Positions 39,907 to 48,819 of a DNA stretch of 64,000 nt are shown here, piece after piece. Source of the stretch: Planctomycetaceae bacterium (GTDB taxonomy: Bacteria > Planctomycetota > Planctomycetia > Planctomycetales > Planctomycetaceae); contig JAWKUA010000001.1 of NCBI GenBank assembly GCA_041398785.1, positions 534,507 through 598,506 on the forward strand, given 5' to 3'. The notes under the pieces are model-generated. The model saw only the letters and a program-made list of their open reading frames with translations, searched no databases and had not been told where the DNA came from. The translations under genes and the position numbers were made by a program. Position 1 is the first letter of the stretch, and the number at the start of each line of letters is the position of its first letter.

Positions 39907-42900
39907 TCAGAGGCCGCAGCGTCGTTTCAGACGATCCACGAGAGATCCGCGCTTCTTTGGTCCGGTGGTTCCCGTCCTTCCGGAAAGAACTCCCGAGACC
40001 AGCAGTCCCGCCACGGCTGACTGGGCCACGCGTGACTCGCCCGATGTCGGAACGTCGACGTGCTCCGTGGCCGGCAGATCCAGCGCCGCCCGCTGCGGCG
40101 CATCGGCCGGAACGTCCGCCTGTTTGACGTCGGCCGGACCGGCACCGGGCAGGACTCCGTCATCCGGCCGCGAATCGAGTGACACGTCGTCGCCGGAATC
40201 ATCGGCGGCATTCTCTTCGGGCGCTGGCGCTTCGTCCGTGTCGTCGGTCGGCATGGGAATCAGCTTGATTTCCGGGAAGACATCCGGAAGTTCTTCGGTC
40301 GCCGGAGTCGGTTCGCGGTTGAACACGTCGAACTTCAGCACGGGGCGTTCGATCGTGACGGTCTGGCCGTTTTCGTTGACCTTGGTCGTAATCAGCCACA
40401 GTTCGTAACCGGTCCCGTTGTCAATTCGCGGTTCCTGTCGGACGAATTCTCGCAGTCGCTTGGGCTGCATCAGGTTCTCGCCGAATTCCTCCGCGATGCG
40501 TTCGATGACCGGTTCGTCTCGATCTTCCTGCCGGAGCTGGTAGAAGTCTTCCGACTGAGTGCTGTAACCACCGTTGGCGAATTCCGCGGCTTGGACAGCC
40601 ATCACAAACAACGGCTGTTCAGGAGCCACAGGCGGCGCTGCGGCCGGCGCTGGTGCCGGTTTCGGCGGTTCCGGTTCCGGTTCTATGGGCAGCAGAATTC
40701 CCGTCGGCAGCGAAAATACAGCCCGGCCGTTCTCGAAGCCCTGCGTGGTGGCCAGATTGTTGTCCGACGTTTCCGACAGGATTCCCTCCGCGACATTGTT
40801 CGTCACGGAATTCTGTGTGATTTGCTGTCCCTGAACGGAGATCGAAGGATCGAAGGAAACGCTGAATTGAATCGGAATCTGAACGACGCCCGTGTTCAGA
40901 AATCCGACCGCATCAAAAATTGTCGAATACAGGTGTCCGACTTCACGGATCATGCCGCCCTGGTCAACCAGGATGTTTTCCTGAAGCGCGTCCGAAGTGA
41001 GTGTGTTAAGGAATGTCGACAGACCCTGTGCCGTTGCAATGTCAGCGGCAGACACGTCGCCGTCTTCCGGGTCCATGAAGTCGACCGACAGCAACAGATT
41101 CTCTTCGCCAGCGACACCAATGATGACCCGAAAGCTGTTCAGCACCGACAGCTCCGAGATTGGTTCGTTGTCGAATACCGGGGGGATCGGGTTCGGGATC
41201 TGAACGAAAAACGCAGTCCCCGGAACGAATCCCTGAGGCCGCGGAGCAAACATCATGGCGACTCCGCCGTCGGTGCGGATCGTCACATCATCTCCCAGCG
41301 TCACGCTTCCGTCGGCAATGTTGTTTCCACTTCCGTCGAGAGTCGTGATCGCCGGGTTGTCCGCCACGATTCTGACGCCTTCATTCGCGGCATTGACTCC
41401 CGTCAGTGAACCGGCGAGGACATCGTCTGTGCTGATCGTGACAACATGCTGCATGTTTACGCGGTCATCAAAGCCGATCAGAACTCGGGTACCCGTCAGT
41501 GTGATGATCTCGTCCGTTGTCGTTCCGGTGATCTCCGACGTGACGTCGCCGAGAATTCGCAGGATCCGGGTGGCCGTCACCGAAATGTCACCGCCTTCCG
41601 CCGTGACCGTTCGCGTTGCTTCCGTTGTCAGATCCCGGCCCGCCTGAAGGTCGATTGACGCGTTGACGGCGGAGACGCTGCCGTCCAACAGCATGTCGCG
41701 TCCGGCTGTTGCTGCGATGGCGCCGGCGGCCGCGTCGATATCCGAACCAGCGCCCGTCGTGATGTCCTGACCGGCGTCGACGGTGATGGATCCGCCGCCG
41801 GAGATAATGTCGCTGCCCGCCGCCGTCGTAACGTCTCGTCCGGCCTGCAGATCGATGCTCGCCAGGCCGGTGGTGACATTGCCGCCCAGCAGAATGTCGC
41901 GGACTGCGGCACCTGTGATCGAGCCGCCCGCTGCGCCAATGTCGGAACCTGCGCCCATGGTGATGTCCTGTCCCGCGTCCAGCAGAATGTCACCGCCATC
42001 AGACGTGATGTCAGCACCGCCGGCCGTGATAAGGTCATTTCCGGCGACCAGGTCAATCGTCGCGCCAGTGGTGGTGACGTTGCCACCCAGCAGAATGTCG
42101 CGAACAGCGGTTCCCGCAATCGAGCCGCCCGCTGCGTCGATGTCCGAAGCGGCGCCCGTCACGATGTCCTGACCGGCGCTGACTGTGATGTCGCCGCCGG
42201 ACGACGTGATATCGCGACCGGCGAGAGTCGTCAGGTTTCGTCCGGTCTGAAGATCAATCGTCGAACCGTTGGTGGTGACGTTGCCGTCCAGTGTCGCGTC
42301 ACGAACGGTGGTGACCGTGATCGTACCGCTGCCGGAATCGATGTCCGAGCCGCTGCCCGTGACAAGATCATTCCCCGCCTGCAGCAGGATGTTGCCGCCG
42401 GAAGATGTGATGTCGCGAGTCGCGGCCGTCAGCAGATCTGCACCGGTCGTCAGAGTCAGATCGCCGTTGTTTGTCGTGACGGAGGTCGTGACGGCGAACG
42501 CGATCGTTCCCATGTTCTGAGCGGCGACTTCGTCAATCAGGACGCTGTTGGCATCCGTGAATGACAGTGCACCGCCTGCGGCCTGATTCACTGCGGCAAA
42601 GATATCGACGTCGTTGGCGGACGTCAGCCCAATATCTCCCGAGCCTCCCTGCTGACGGACGCCAAGCGAATCCGTGACGATCACTCCGGCGGCTGACTGA
42701 GTGATGCTGCCGTCTGCGACCAGTCGGACAGCGGCGGTCCCCGCCGGTCCGCCCGTGCTAATGGATTCGTCGACCGACAGTGCTCCGTTGGCTTCCAGAA
42801 GCACATCATCGTCCGACGTCGTAATCCCGGTGATCGTCGTGCCGTCCACGGCAACTTCGCCAACGGCCAGATCGTTGCTGTCGCGATACCCGATCGTTCC

Positions 42901-45900
42901 GTTGTTGTTGGCTGCCAGTGTGTCGACGTTGTTGGGCAGATCCAGCAGCGTCGTACCGTCCACCATCAGACCCAGACCGGTTGCCGTGACAGTTCCCGAA
43001 GCCGCCTGAGTGACGTTTCCGCCGACGTCCAGCAGCACGTTCGCAGAAAAGACATTGATGACACGCATAATCGTCAGGTTATGCCCGGCAGCGGAACCCA
43101 CGGTCAGCCTGACATCGTCACTGGACGTTACGATTCCGGTGACTGTCATACCGTCGACGGTGACGGATCCGACGGTCAGGTCATCAGCATCGGTGAACAG
43201 CGTCTGTCCGTTGTTGGATGCGGCGAATGTGTCGACGTCATTGGCCTGCGTCAGATTGGTCGTTCCATTAACCATCAGGCCCAGTCCCGCGGCGGCAATC
43301 GTGTCACCTGCCTGTTGAGTCACATTGCCTGCCACGACAAGCAACACACTGCCCGCTCCCGTTGCGATGTCATCGTCGATGTTCAGATCTCCCGACGTTG
43401 TCGTGAGCTTAACGTCATCGCCGGTCGTTGTGATGCCGGTGACAGACATCGCGGCAACGGTCACTGTTCCCACCGAGAGGTTGCCGGCGTTCGTAAACTG
43501 AACTTCGTTGTCACTGTCCGCTGCAAATGTGGCGACGTTGTTGGCGGAATTCAGCGTGACCGCACCGGCAACATCAAGTCCGAGACCGGCTGCCGAAACC
43601 GTACCACCGACCGTCTGTACGGCAGTTCCGCCAGCCATCACAAACAGACTGCCTCCGCCCAGCGCAACAGCTTCGCCGATGAGCAGGCTGTCGGTGACAG
43701 CAGGACCCAGCGTCAGCTTCACGCTGTCGTCCGATGTTGTGAGCCCCGTGACCGTGGTGCCCGCGACGCTGACCTGTCCGATGGTCAGCGAGTCCGCGTC
43801 GGTCACCTGCGTCAGTCCGCCGTTATCAACCGCTAAAACACCCAGCACGTTTGCTTCGTTCAGCGTTGTCGTGCCGCCGACAACCAGTCCCAGACCGCTC
43901 GCGGTGATGATGTCGCCGGCCTGCTGTGCCACGTTGCCACCGGCGACAAGCACCAGGTCGGTCGTCCCAACGTTCACAATCTCGTTGATGTCAATGTTGC
44001 CTGCTGTTGCGGTCAGCCGGGTCGGATCATTGGAAGTGACGACTCCTACAACGTTCACGCCGTCGACCAGAACCGCCCCGACGGCGAACCCGTCAGCATC
44101 CGTGAACAGAGTCTGACCGCCGTTGTCCGCAGCCAGAACACCAACGGCGTTTGCTTCATCCAGCGATGTTGTGCCGCCGACGCGAAGAGCCAGACCCGCC
44201 GCGGTGACCGTGTCGCCCGCTTGCTGGCTGAGGTTGCCCGCCACGTCAAAGCGAATACTTCCCGCGCCGACGTCGACAGCTTCGTCGATGACTACGTTTC
44301 CGGTGGTCGCCGTCAGTCGCACGTTGTCGTCGCTGGTTGTGATTCCGGTGACGGTCATGCCGGCAACGGTCACCTGTCCAATCGTGAACCCGTCCGAATC
44401 CGTGAACAGCATCGGTCCGCCGGTGCCGGCCGCCAGGGTGTCAACGTCGTTCGCTTCGTCCAGAGCCACCGTTCCGACGACGTCCAGCCCCAGACCCGCG
44501 GCGGCGATGGTGTCACCGGCCTGCTGCGTCACGTTTCCGGCGACCATCAGGAACAGATCGCCCGACCCGAGACTGATGTCGTCATCGATGTCCAGACTTC
44601 CGGACGTCGTCGTCAGCTTGACATCGTCATTGCTGGTCGTGATACCGGTGACCGTCATTCCGTCGACTGTCACGGAACCAGCGGCAAACCCGTCGATGTC
44701 GGTGAACTGAGTTACGCCGCCATCGTCGGCCGCAAAGATGTCGACGTCGTTGCCGGAATTCAGAGTCGCGGTTCCGTCGACCATCAGTGCCAGGCCGGTG
44801 GAAGTGATGATTCCCGCGGCGGACTGCGTCACATTGCCGGCGACGTCCAGGAGCACGTTCCCCGTACCGGCACTGATGGCCTGGTCAATCGTCAGGTTGT
44901 CGCCCGGAGCATCGCCGACCGTCAGCTTCACGTCGGCATTGGCGGTCACGATTCCGTTGTGTGAAGTCGCGGCAAGGATCTCCGAGATTGTTCCCACCGT
45001 CAGGCTGTTCGCGTCGCGGTACAGAACCTGACTGACGGAATCAGCGGCAAGCGTGTTGACGTCGTTGTCAGCGTGCTGCAGCGTGAACGGCCCGGTTCCC
45101 AAAAGCAGCAATTCGTTCGACAGAATGCGGTCGTTGAAACCAGCCGGCGGACCGGGCGGAGTATCCGCGTTCGTTCCCTGGGTCACCGGACCGGTGATCG
45201 AAATCAGAACGGCCGTGTTTCCGTTTGTGTCGAACCCGGTAAAGCTGCAGTCCAGGTCAGTAATCTGCGTCGCCGCGACAACGGCGATCTGAATGTCTGA
45301 CGATACCGACACGTCAAGCTGATCCGCAAAGACTCCGACGAGTTCGTCGTCGGCGGTCGTCACGTCGTACAGCAGCCGATCAACACGAGTCACATTGCTG
45401 CCCAGGATGACAGTACCCCCGAGTGTCACGGCACGAACATTTGCAGCGCTGATCCGCAGATCGCCGTCGATCACCAGGCCCGCGTCGGCAACCGTGACAG
45501 TGCCGCCGGCAATCAGAGCGAGATTTGTTGCTGTGAGAGCGATCGCCGTGCTGTCGATGTCACCGGCGGATTCAACAAACACCGTGTCCGCAGTCAGCGT
45601 CAGACTGACCGACGGGTTCACCAGCGGGTTGACGGCCAGCGATCCCGCCGCCGTCGCCGTCAGGTTGTCGAACGCTTCGACTTCGAGTGCATCGAACGCA
45701 AACTTGAACACGTCGTCGGTGGCGGGATTGAAGGTTGATTCGCCGATGTCGCCGGCGGTTGCTGTCAGCGTCACGTCCTGACCGGTGACGTCGACATTGT
45801 CGGCTCCCGGATCCGCGTCGTTGATGCTGTCCGCTGCCAGGAGTGTCACGTCGTTCTGAGCGGCCGCGGTCGCCGCAGCGCGGATCGTCACAACGTCAAT

Positions 45901-48462
45901 GCTTCCCGCGGTACTGGTCAGCGAAATGTCGTTCAGATCGCTGTCTGTCGCGGAAGAATCCACGTCCCGCGCCGTGATCAGACCGGCAGCGGTCACGGTG
46001 ATCGCGCCATCGGCGGTGTCGACGTCGAACAGGTTGATGTCATTTGTTTCGGCGATAACGATGTTCCCCGCGCCGGAGACGCTGGCGTTCAGCGATCCGA
46101 CGTCGGTCCGAATGTCGATGCCGCTGACGGCGTCGGCGACCAGGCGTCCCGAAGGAGCAACGACGTTCTCGCCGGCGGCTCCGGTAATTGTGACCTGCGA
46201 ATTGATCGTGACGGCCGCAGTGCCGGAGTTCGTCGTTTCCACACGACTGAGCACGATGCCGCCGCCGCCGGTTCCGGCAGTCGACAGAGCGGCAGTGCCC
46301 GACCCGGCATCCAGCGTCGTTCCGGCCGCCATCAGGATGCTTTCCGTTCCGCCGTCAGAAGCTGCGTCCGCGTTGGCGGTCAGCGACACCGCACCCGTGC
46401 CCGCGGCAGTGATGTCCGCGTTGACGGCGATCGCGTTGTCGGCATTCAGCGTGATGCTCGCGTTGCCGTTCGTCAGCAGAATTCCCGTCTGAGTGATGCT
46501 GCCGGTCGCCACAGCGTTCGCGTTGTTGGCGTCGCTGGCCGTCAGTTGAATGTTGCCGCCAGTGCCGCCGGCTCCGGCTGAAGTATCAAGCTGGTCATTA
46601 ACCGTGATGTCGCCATCGACGGTGGCAATCGTCACCAGTCCGCCACCGCTTCCGGCTCCCGCGCCGGATGTGTCAAGTGACCCCGCCAGCGTCACATTCG
46701 TCCCGGCGCTGATCGTCACATCGCCGGAATTGTTTCCCGCCGCGGCGCCGGTTGTTGTGATATCACCCGCCGCGGCGCTGATGACGGTTGTCGCAGCCGT
46801 GATCGTGACGTCGCCGCCTGCGGTCGTAATCGCATCGTTGATCTGAACGGCCTGCTGCGAACTGATCTGCACGGCCGTCGCGCTGCTGTTGGTTGTTGTG
46901 AGCTGATCAGCCGTGATGTCCCCGCCGCCGGCTCCGGTGGTAGACAGCGCGATGGCTCCGGCGCCGGCATTAATCAGAGTCGCAGCGGCCATGACGATGT
47001 CTTCTGTACCGCCATCCGTCGCCGCATCGGCGTTAGAGGTCACCGTGACACTGCCCGTCCCGGCGGCCGTGATATTGGCGTTGAGGGCGATGGCGTTGTC
47101 GGCCAGCAGCGTCACCGCGGCGTCTTCGTTCACGGACAAAATTCCGCCGACGGTAATCGACCCCGTCGCGGTTCCGTCAATCGCGGCGTCGGCGGCCGTC
47201 AGCAGGATATCAGCGCCGGTCCCGCCCGCTCCGGCCGTGGCGTTGATCACATCATTGACGGCGATATCACCGTCCAGCGAATCGATGGTGACCTGGCCGC
47301 CGTCACTGTTGGCGCCTGCACCGGACGTGTCGATGAAACCGTCCAGCGTTACGTCACCGCCCGCGTTGATGTCGACTAACCCGGACGCATCACCAGCCGC
47401 GGCGCCCGTCGTCGTGATGTCACCGGCGGCGCTGCTGGTGACAGTGGAAAGCGCGTCAAGCACGATATCGCCGCCGGCTGTCGTGACTGCCTCGCTGATG
47501 CTGATCGTGTCACTCTCAACATCCAGACTGCCGGTGCCCAGGTCGGTCGAGTTGGTATCGAACGTAACCACGTTGTCATTTGTAGCGTCTTCGTCGACGA
47601 TCGTCAGATCTGCGTCCCAGTTGCCGTCGAGTCCCTGAACGTGGATGGTCTTGGCACCGGTCCCGTCGTTGATGGTCAGGCTGTTGGTCGGGTTCATGAA
47701 CTGAGTCGATTCGAATGCTCCGTTTGTCGGAGAATCGATCAGGGACATGTCGTCGTTGGCGCCGCCATCGTCGCTGAGTACCACGTTGTCGTCGGCTCCG
47801 GCGGGCAGATTGATGATCAGATCGGCGGCCGTACCGGACAGCGACAGCGGCTCGATTTCGCCGAATGCAAACGTCGACAGAGTCCCGCCAGTGTCAAATG
47901 TCAGCGTCCCGTCTTCCGCCCCGGTGTGTGTGAGTGTCAGCGTGTCGACGTTGTATCCTGCCAGTTGGACTCGGTCGTCATCACCTACGGATTCGCCGCC
48001 AAGGAACGTGAAACTCGTGACGGTCTCCAGCGGATTGCCCCCGGAGAAATCCACGATCAGCGAGTTGTCGTCTGCATTGGAACCCTGGATCAGTACGGAA
48101 TCGAACAGTGCTGCATCCACGCGAACGAACAGCACGCGATTGCCGGGAGGCCCCAGATCAGCGTCGTTCGCTCCCAGGCTGCCGTCGACGTTCCAGTTTC
48201 CGGAATCCAGTTCAAAGGCCAGTGAGGCCACGGCGGGGTTGCCGCCGCCACCATCGAAGTCGTGGTTCTCGATGGTCACGATCAGGCCAGCCGCCTCCAG
48301 ACCGGTGATCTGAATTTCCGTGCCGACCAGAGCAACGGCGGCGTTCAGCACGCGGCGATCTTCAAGCTGAATCAGCCTCAGGTGTCGTTCTCTGCGCGCC
48401 GGGTTTCCGGAGTCTGCGGCCAGACGTCGGCGAAGTCTCTTCAGCCACTGGAAAGTGCTCAT
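39907..48462 (-). CDS. Giant repeat-rich surface protein with LEDRRVLN N-terminus
   Basis: The roughly 2850-residue product starts MSTFQWLKRLRRRL (ATG at 48462 behind GGGGGA; ATG at 48480 is also in frame). A basic linker and LEDRRVLNAA follow. The bulk is Gly/Ala/Thr/Asp-rich beta-strand repeats resembling filamentous-haemagglutinin-type or beta-helix stalks, in three sizes: two copies of about 218 residues, nine of about 101, and four to five of about 67. The C-terminal 330 residues differ: a Pro/Ala linker, a globular segment (YELWLITTKVNENGQT), an acidic stretch, then a hydrophobic run (VAQSAVAGLLVSGVLSG) and basic tail (KKRGSLVDRLKRRCGL). That tail resembles a C-terminal sorting or anchoring signal. 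It has no frameshift. A role as a surface fibre or adhesin is inference. Confidence 0.88.
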   Translation of the reverse strand: MSTFQWLKRLRRRLAADSGNPARRERHLRLIQLEDRRVLNAAVALVGTEIQITGLEAAGLIVTIENHDFDGGGGNPAVASLAFELDSGNWNVDGSLGANDADLGPPGNRVLFVRVDAALFDSVLIQGSNADDNSLIVDFSGGNPLETVTSFTFLGGESVGDDDRVQLAGYNVDTLTLTHTGAEDGTLTFDTGGTLSTFAFGEIEPLSLSGTAADLIINLPAGADDNVVLSDDGGANDDMSLIDSPTNGAFESTQFMNPTNSLTINDGTGAKTIHVQGLDGNWDADLTIVDEDATNDNVVTFDTNSTDLGTGSLDVESDTISISEAVTTAGGDIVLDALSTVTSSAAGDITTTGAAAGDASGLVDINAGGDVTLDGFIDTSGAGANSDGGQVTIDSLDGDIAVNDVINATAGAGGTGADILLTAADAAIDGTATGSITVGGILSVNEDAAVTLLADNAIALNANITAAGTGSVTVTSNADAATDGGTEDIVMAAATLINAGAGAIALSTTGAGGGDITADQLTTTNSSATAVQISSQQAVQINDAITTAGGDVTITAATTVISAAAGDITTTGAAAGNNSGDVTISAGTNVTLAGSLDTSGAGAGSGGGLVTIATVDGDITVNDQLDTSAGAGGTGGNIQLTASDANNANAVATGSITQTGILLTNGNASITLNADNAIAVNADITAAGTGAVSLTANADAASDGGTESILMAAGTTLDAGSGTAALSTAGTGGGGIVLSRVETTNSGTAAVTINSQVTITGAAGENVVAPSGRLVADAVSGIDIRTDVGSLNASVSGAGNIVIAETNDINLFDVDTADGAITVTAAGLITARDVDSSATDSDLNDISLTSTAGSIDVVTIRAAATAAAQNDVTLLAADSINDADPGADNVDVTGQDVTLTATAGDIGESTFNPATDDVFKFAFDALEVEAFDNLTATAAGSLAVNPLVNPSVSLTLTADTVFVESAGDIDSTAIALTATNLALIAGGTVTVADAGLVIDGDLRISAANVRAVTLGGTVILGSNVTRVDRLLYDVTTADDELVGVFADQLDVSVSSDIQIAVVAATQITDLDCSFTGFDTNGNTAVLISITGPVTQGTNADTPPGPPAGFNDRILSNELLLLGTGPFTLQHADNDVNTLAADSVSQVLYRDANSLTVGTISEILAATSHNGIVTANADVKLTVGDAPGDNLTIDQAISAGTGNVLLDVAGNVTQSAAGIITSTGLALMVDGTATLNSGNDVDIFAADDGGVTQFTDIDGFAAGSVTVDGMTVTGITTSNDDVKLTTTSGSLDIDDDISLGSGDLFLMVAGNVTQQAGDTIAAAGLGLDVVGTVALDEANDVDTLAAGTGGPMLFTDSDGFTIGQVTVAGMTVTGITTSDDNVRLTATTGNVVIDEAVDVGAGSIRFDVAGNLSQQAGDTVTAAGLALRVGGTTSLDEANAVGVLAADNGGQTLFTDADGFAVGAVLVDGVNVVGVVTSNDPTRLTATAGNIDINEIVNVGTTDLVLVAGGNVAQQAGDIITASGLGLVVGGTTTLNEANVLGVLAVDNGGLTQVTDADSLTIGQVSVAGTTVTGLTTSDDSVKLTLGPAVTDSLLIGEAVALGGGSLFVMAGGTAVQTVGGTVSAAGLGLDVAGAVTLNSANNVATFAADSDNEVQFTNAGNLSVGTVTVAAMSVTGITTTGDDVKLTTTSGDLNIDDDIATGAGSVLLVVAGNVTQQAGDTIAAAGLGLMVNGTTNLTQANDVDTFAASNNGQTLFTDADDLTVGSVTVDGMTVTGIVTSSDDVRLTVGSAAGHNLTIMRVINVFSANVLLDVGGNVTQAASGTVTATGLGLMVDGTTLLDLPNNVDTLAANNNGTIGYRDSNDLAVGEVAVDGTTITGITTSDDDVLLEANGALSVDESISTGGPAGTAAVRLVADGSITQSAAGVIVTDSLGVRQQGGSGDIGLTSANDVDIFAAVNQAAGGALSFTDANSVLIDEVAAQNMGTIAFAVTTSVTTNNGDLTLTTGADLLTAATRDITSSGGNILLQAGNDLVTGSGSDIDSGSGTITVTTVRDATLDGNVTTNGSTIDLQTGRNLTTLAGRDITSSGGDITVSAGQDIVTGAASDIDAAGGSIAGTAVRDILLGGNVTTTGATIDLVAGNDLITAGGADITSDGGDILLDAGQDITMGAGSDIGAAGGSITGAAVRDILLGGNVTTGLASIDLQAGRDVTTAAGSDIISGGGSITVDAGQDITTGAGSDIDAAAGAIAATAGRDMLLDGSVSAVNASIDLQAGRDLTTEATRTVTAEGGDISVTATRILRILGDVTSEITGTTTDEIITLTGTRVLIGFDDRVNMQHVVTISTDDVLAGSLTGVNAANEGVRIVADNPAITTLDGSGNNIADGSVTLGDDVTIRTDGGVAMMFAPRPQGFVPGTAFFVQIPNPIPPVFDNEPISELSVLNSFRVIIGVAGEENLLLSVDFMDPEDGDVSAADIATAQGLSTFLNTLTSDALQENILVDQGGMIREVGHLYSTIFDAVGFLNTGVVQIPIQFSVSFDPSISVQGQQITQNSVTNNVAEGILSETSDNNLATTQGFENGRAVFSLPTGILLPIEPEPEPPKPAPAPAAAPPVAPEQPLFVMAVQAAEFANGGYSTQSEDFYQLRQEDRDEPVIERIAEEFGENLMQPKRLREFVRQEPRIDNGTGYELWLITTKVNENGQTVTIERPVLKFDVFNREPTPATEELPDVFPEIKLIPMPTDDTDEAPAPEENAADDSGDDVSLDSRPDDGVLPGAGPADVKQADVPADAPQRAALDLPATEHVDVPTSGESRVAQSAVAGLLVSGVLSGRTGTTGPKKRGSLVDRLKRRCGL
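41600..42440 (-). repeat. Tandem coding repeat, about 201-bp unit, 4-5 copies
   Basis: Inside the giant protein gene, units of about 67 residues recur. Each contains DITSxGGDI, AGQDIxTGAxSDI, RDILLGGNVTT and IDLxAGxDL. Copies are close enough to suggest recent duplication, while the last copy has drifted (RTVTAEGGDISVTATRILRI). Confidence 0.8.
42560..45090 (-). repeat. Tandem coding repeat, about 303-bp unit, nine copies
   Basis: Units of about 101 residues carry NDVDTLAA, LFTDADGFxVGxVxVDGxxV, TGITTSDDxVxLT and GNVTQQAGDTIxAxGLGL. The first motif recurs near 45045, 44740, 44440, 44130, 43830, 43530, 43230, 42920 and 42600, giving a strikingly even spacing. The array is in frame and uninterrupted. 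Confidence 0.85.
46100..47420 (-). repeat. Duplicated coding segment, about 654-bp unit, two copies
   Basis: Two copies of a segment of about 218 residues follow one another. Each starts DITTTGAAAG and includes LDTSGAGAxSxGGxVTI, NDxLxxxAGAGGTG, LxADNAIAxNAxITAAGTG and DGGTExIxMAA. The first copy begins near 47415 and the second near 46765, reading the minus strand. Confidence 0.75.
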
Positions 48463-48819
48463 CAAACGAATCCCCCACATCCCGTCGCGAAGTCAGCGAC
48501 CATTCAAAACGCTGCAATCGGTTTTCGTTGGAATATCCCGGAGAAAATCGGCATTTGGCGAGCTCCGACAATGCCGCAGAATTCCCCGAATCAGAAATCG
48601 ACCAATAAGTTCACACAGGCTGGCGGACTTTTCCGGTTCTATCGAATCGCGAGTCTGGCGAGGTCAAACCAGAGCCGCAATCTGACCCGACGAATCCGGC
48701 CGGACAATTCCCTGATTGACCGATGCCGCTGTGATTGTTTTTCCGACACCACGATTAAGGCTTGCTCCGTCGCCATCGCGGCGGAGATTACGGAGGGCCT
48801 GAACTCGGGAGTTGGGTAC
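48463..48819. other. Divergent intergenic region
   Basis: These 357 bp lie between the starts of the giant repeat protein (-) and the secreted protein (+). A frame continuous with the plus-strand gene is open across it but has no plausible start signal, and its codons lack homologous sense. I see no clear palindrome or promoter pair. Shared divergent control of the two surface-related genes is possible. Confidence 0.4.

Noticed and set aside
42560..45090. Evenly spaced repeats suggesting a CRISPR-like array
   Set aside because: The period is about 303 bp, copies are diverged, and the whole array is in one open frame encoding beta-strand repeats.
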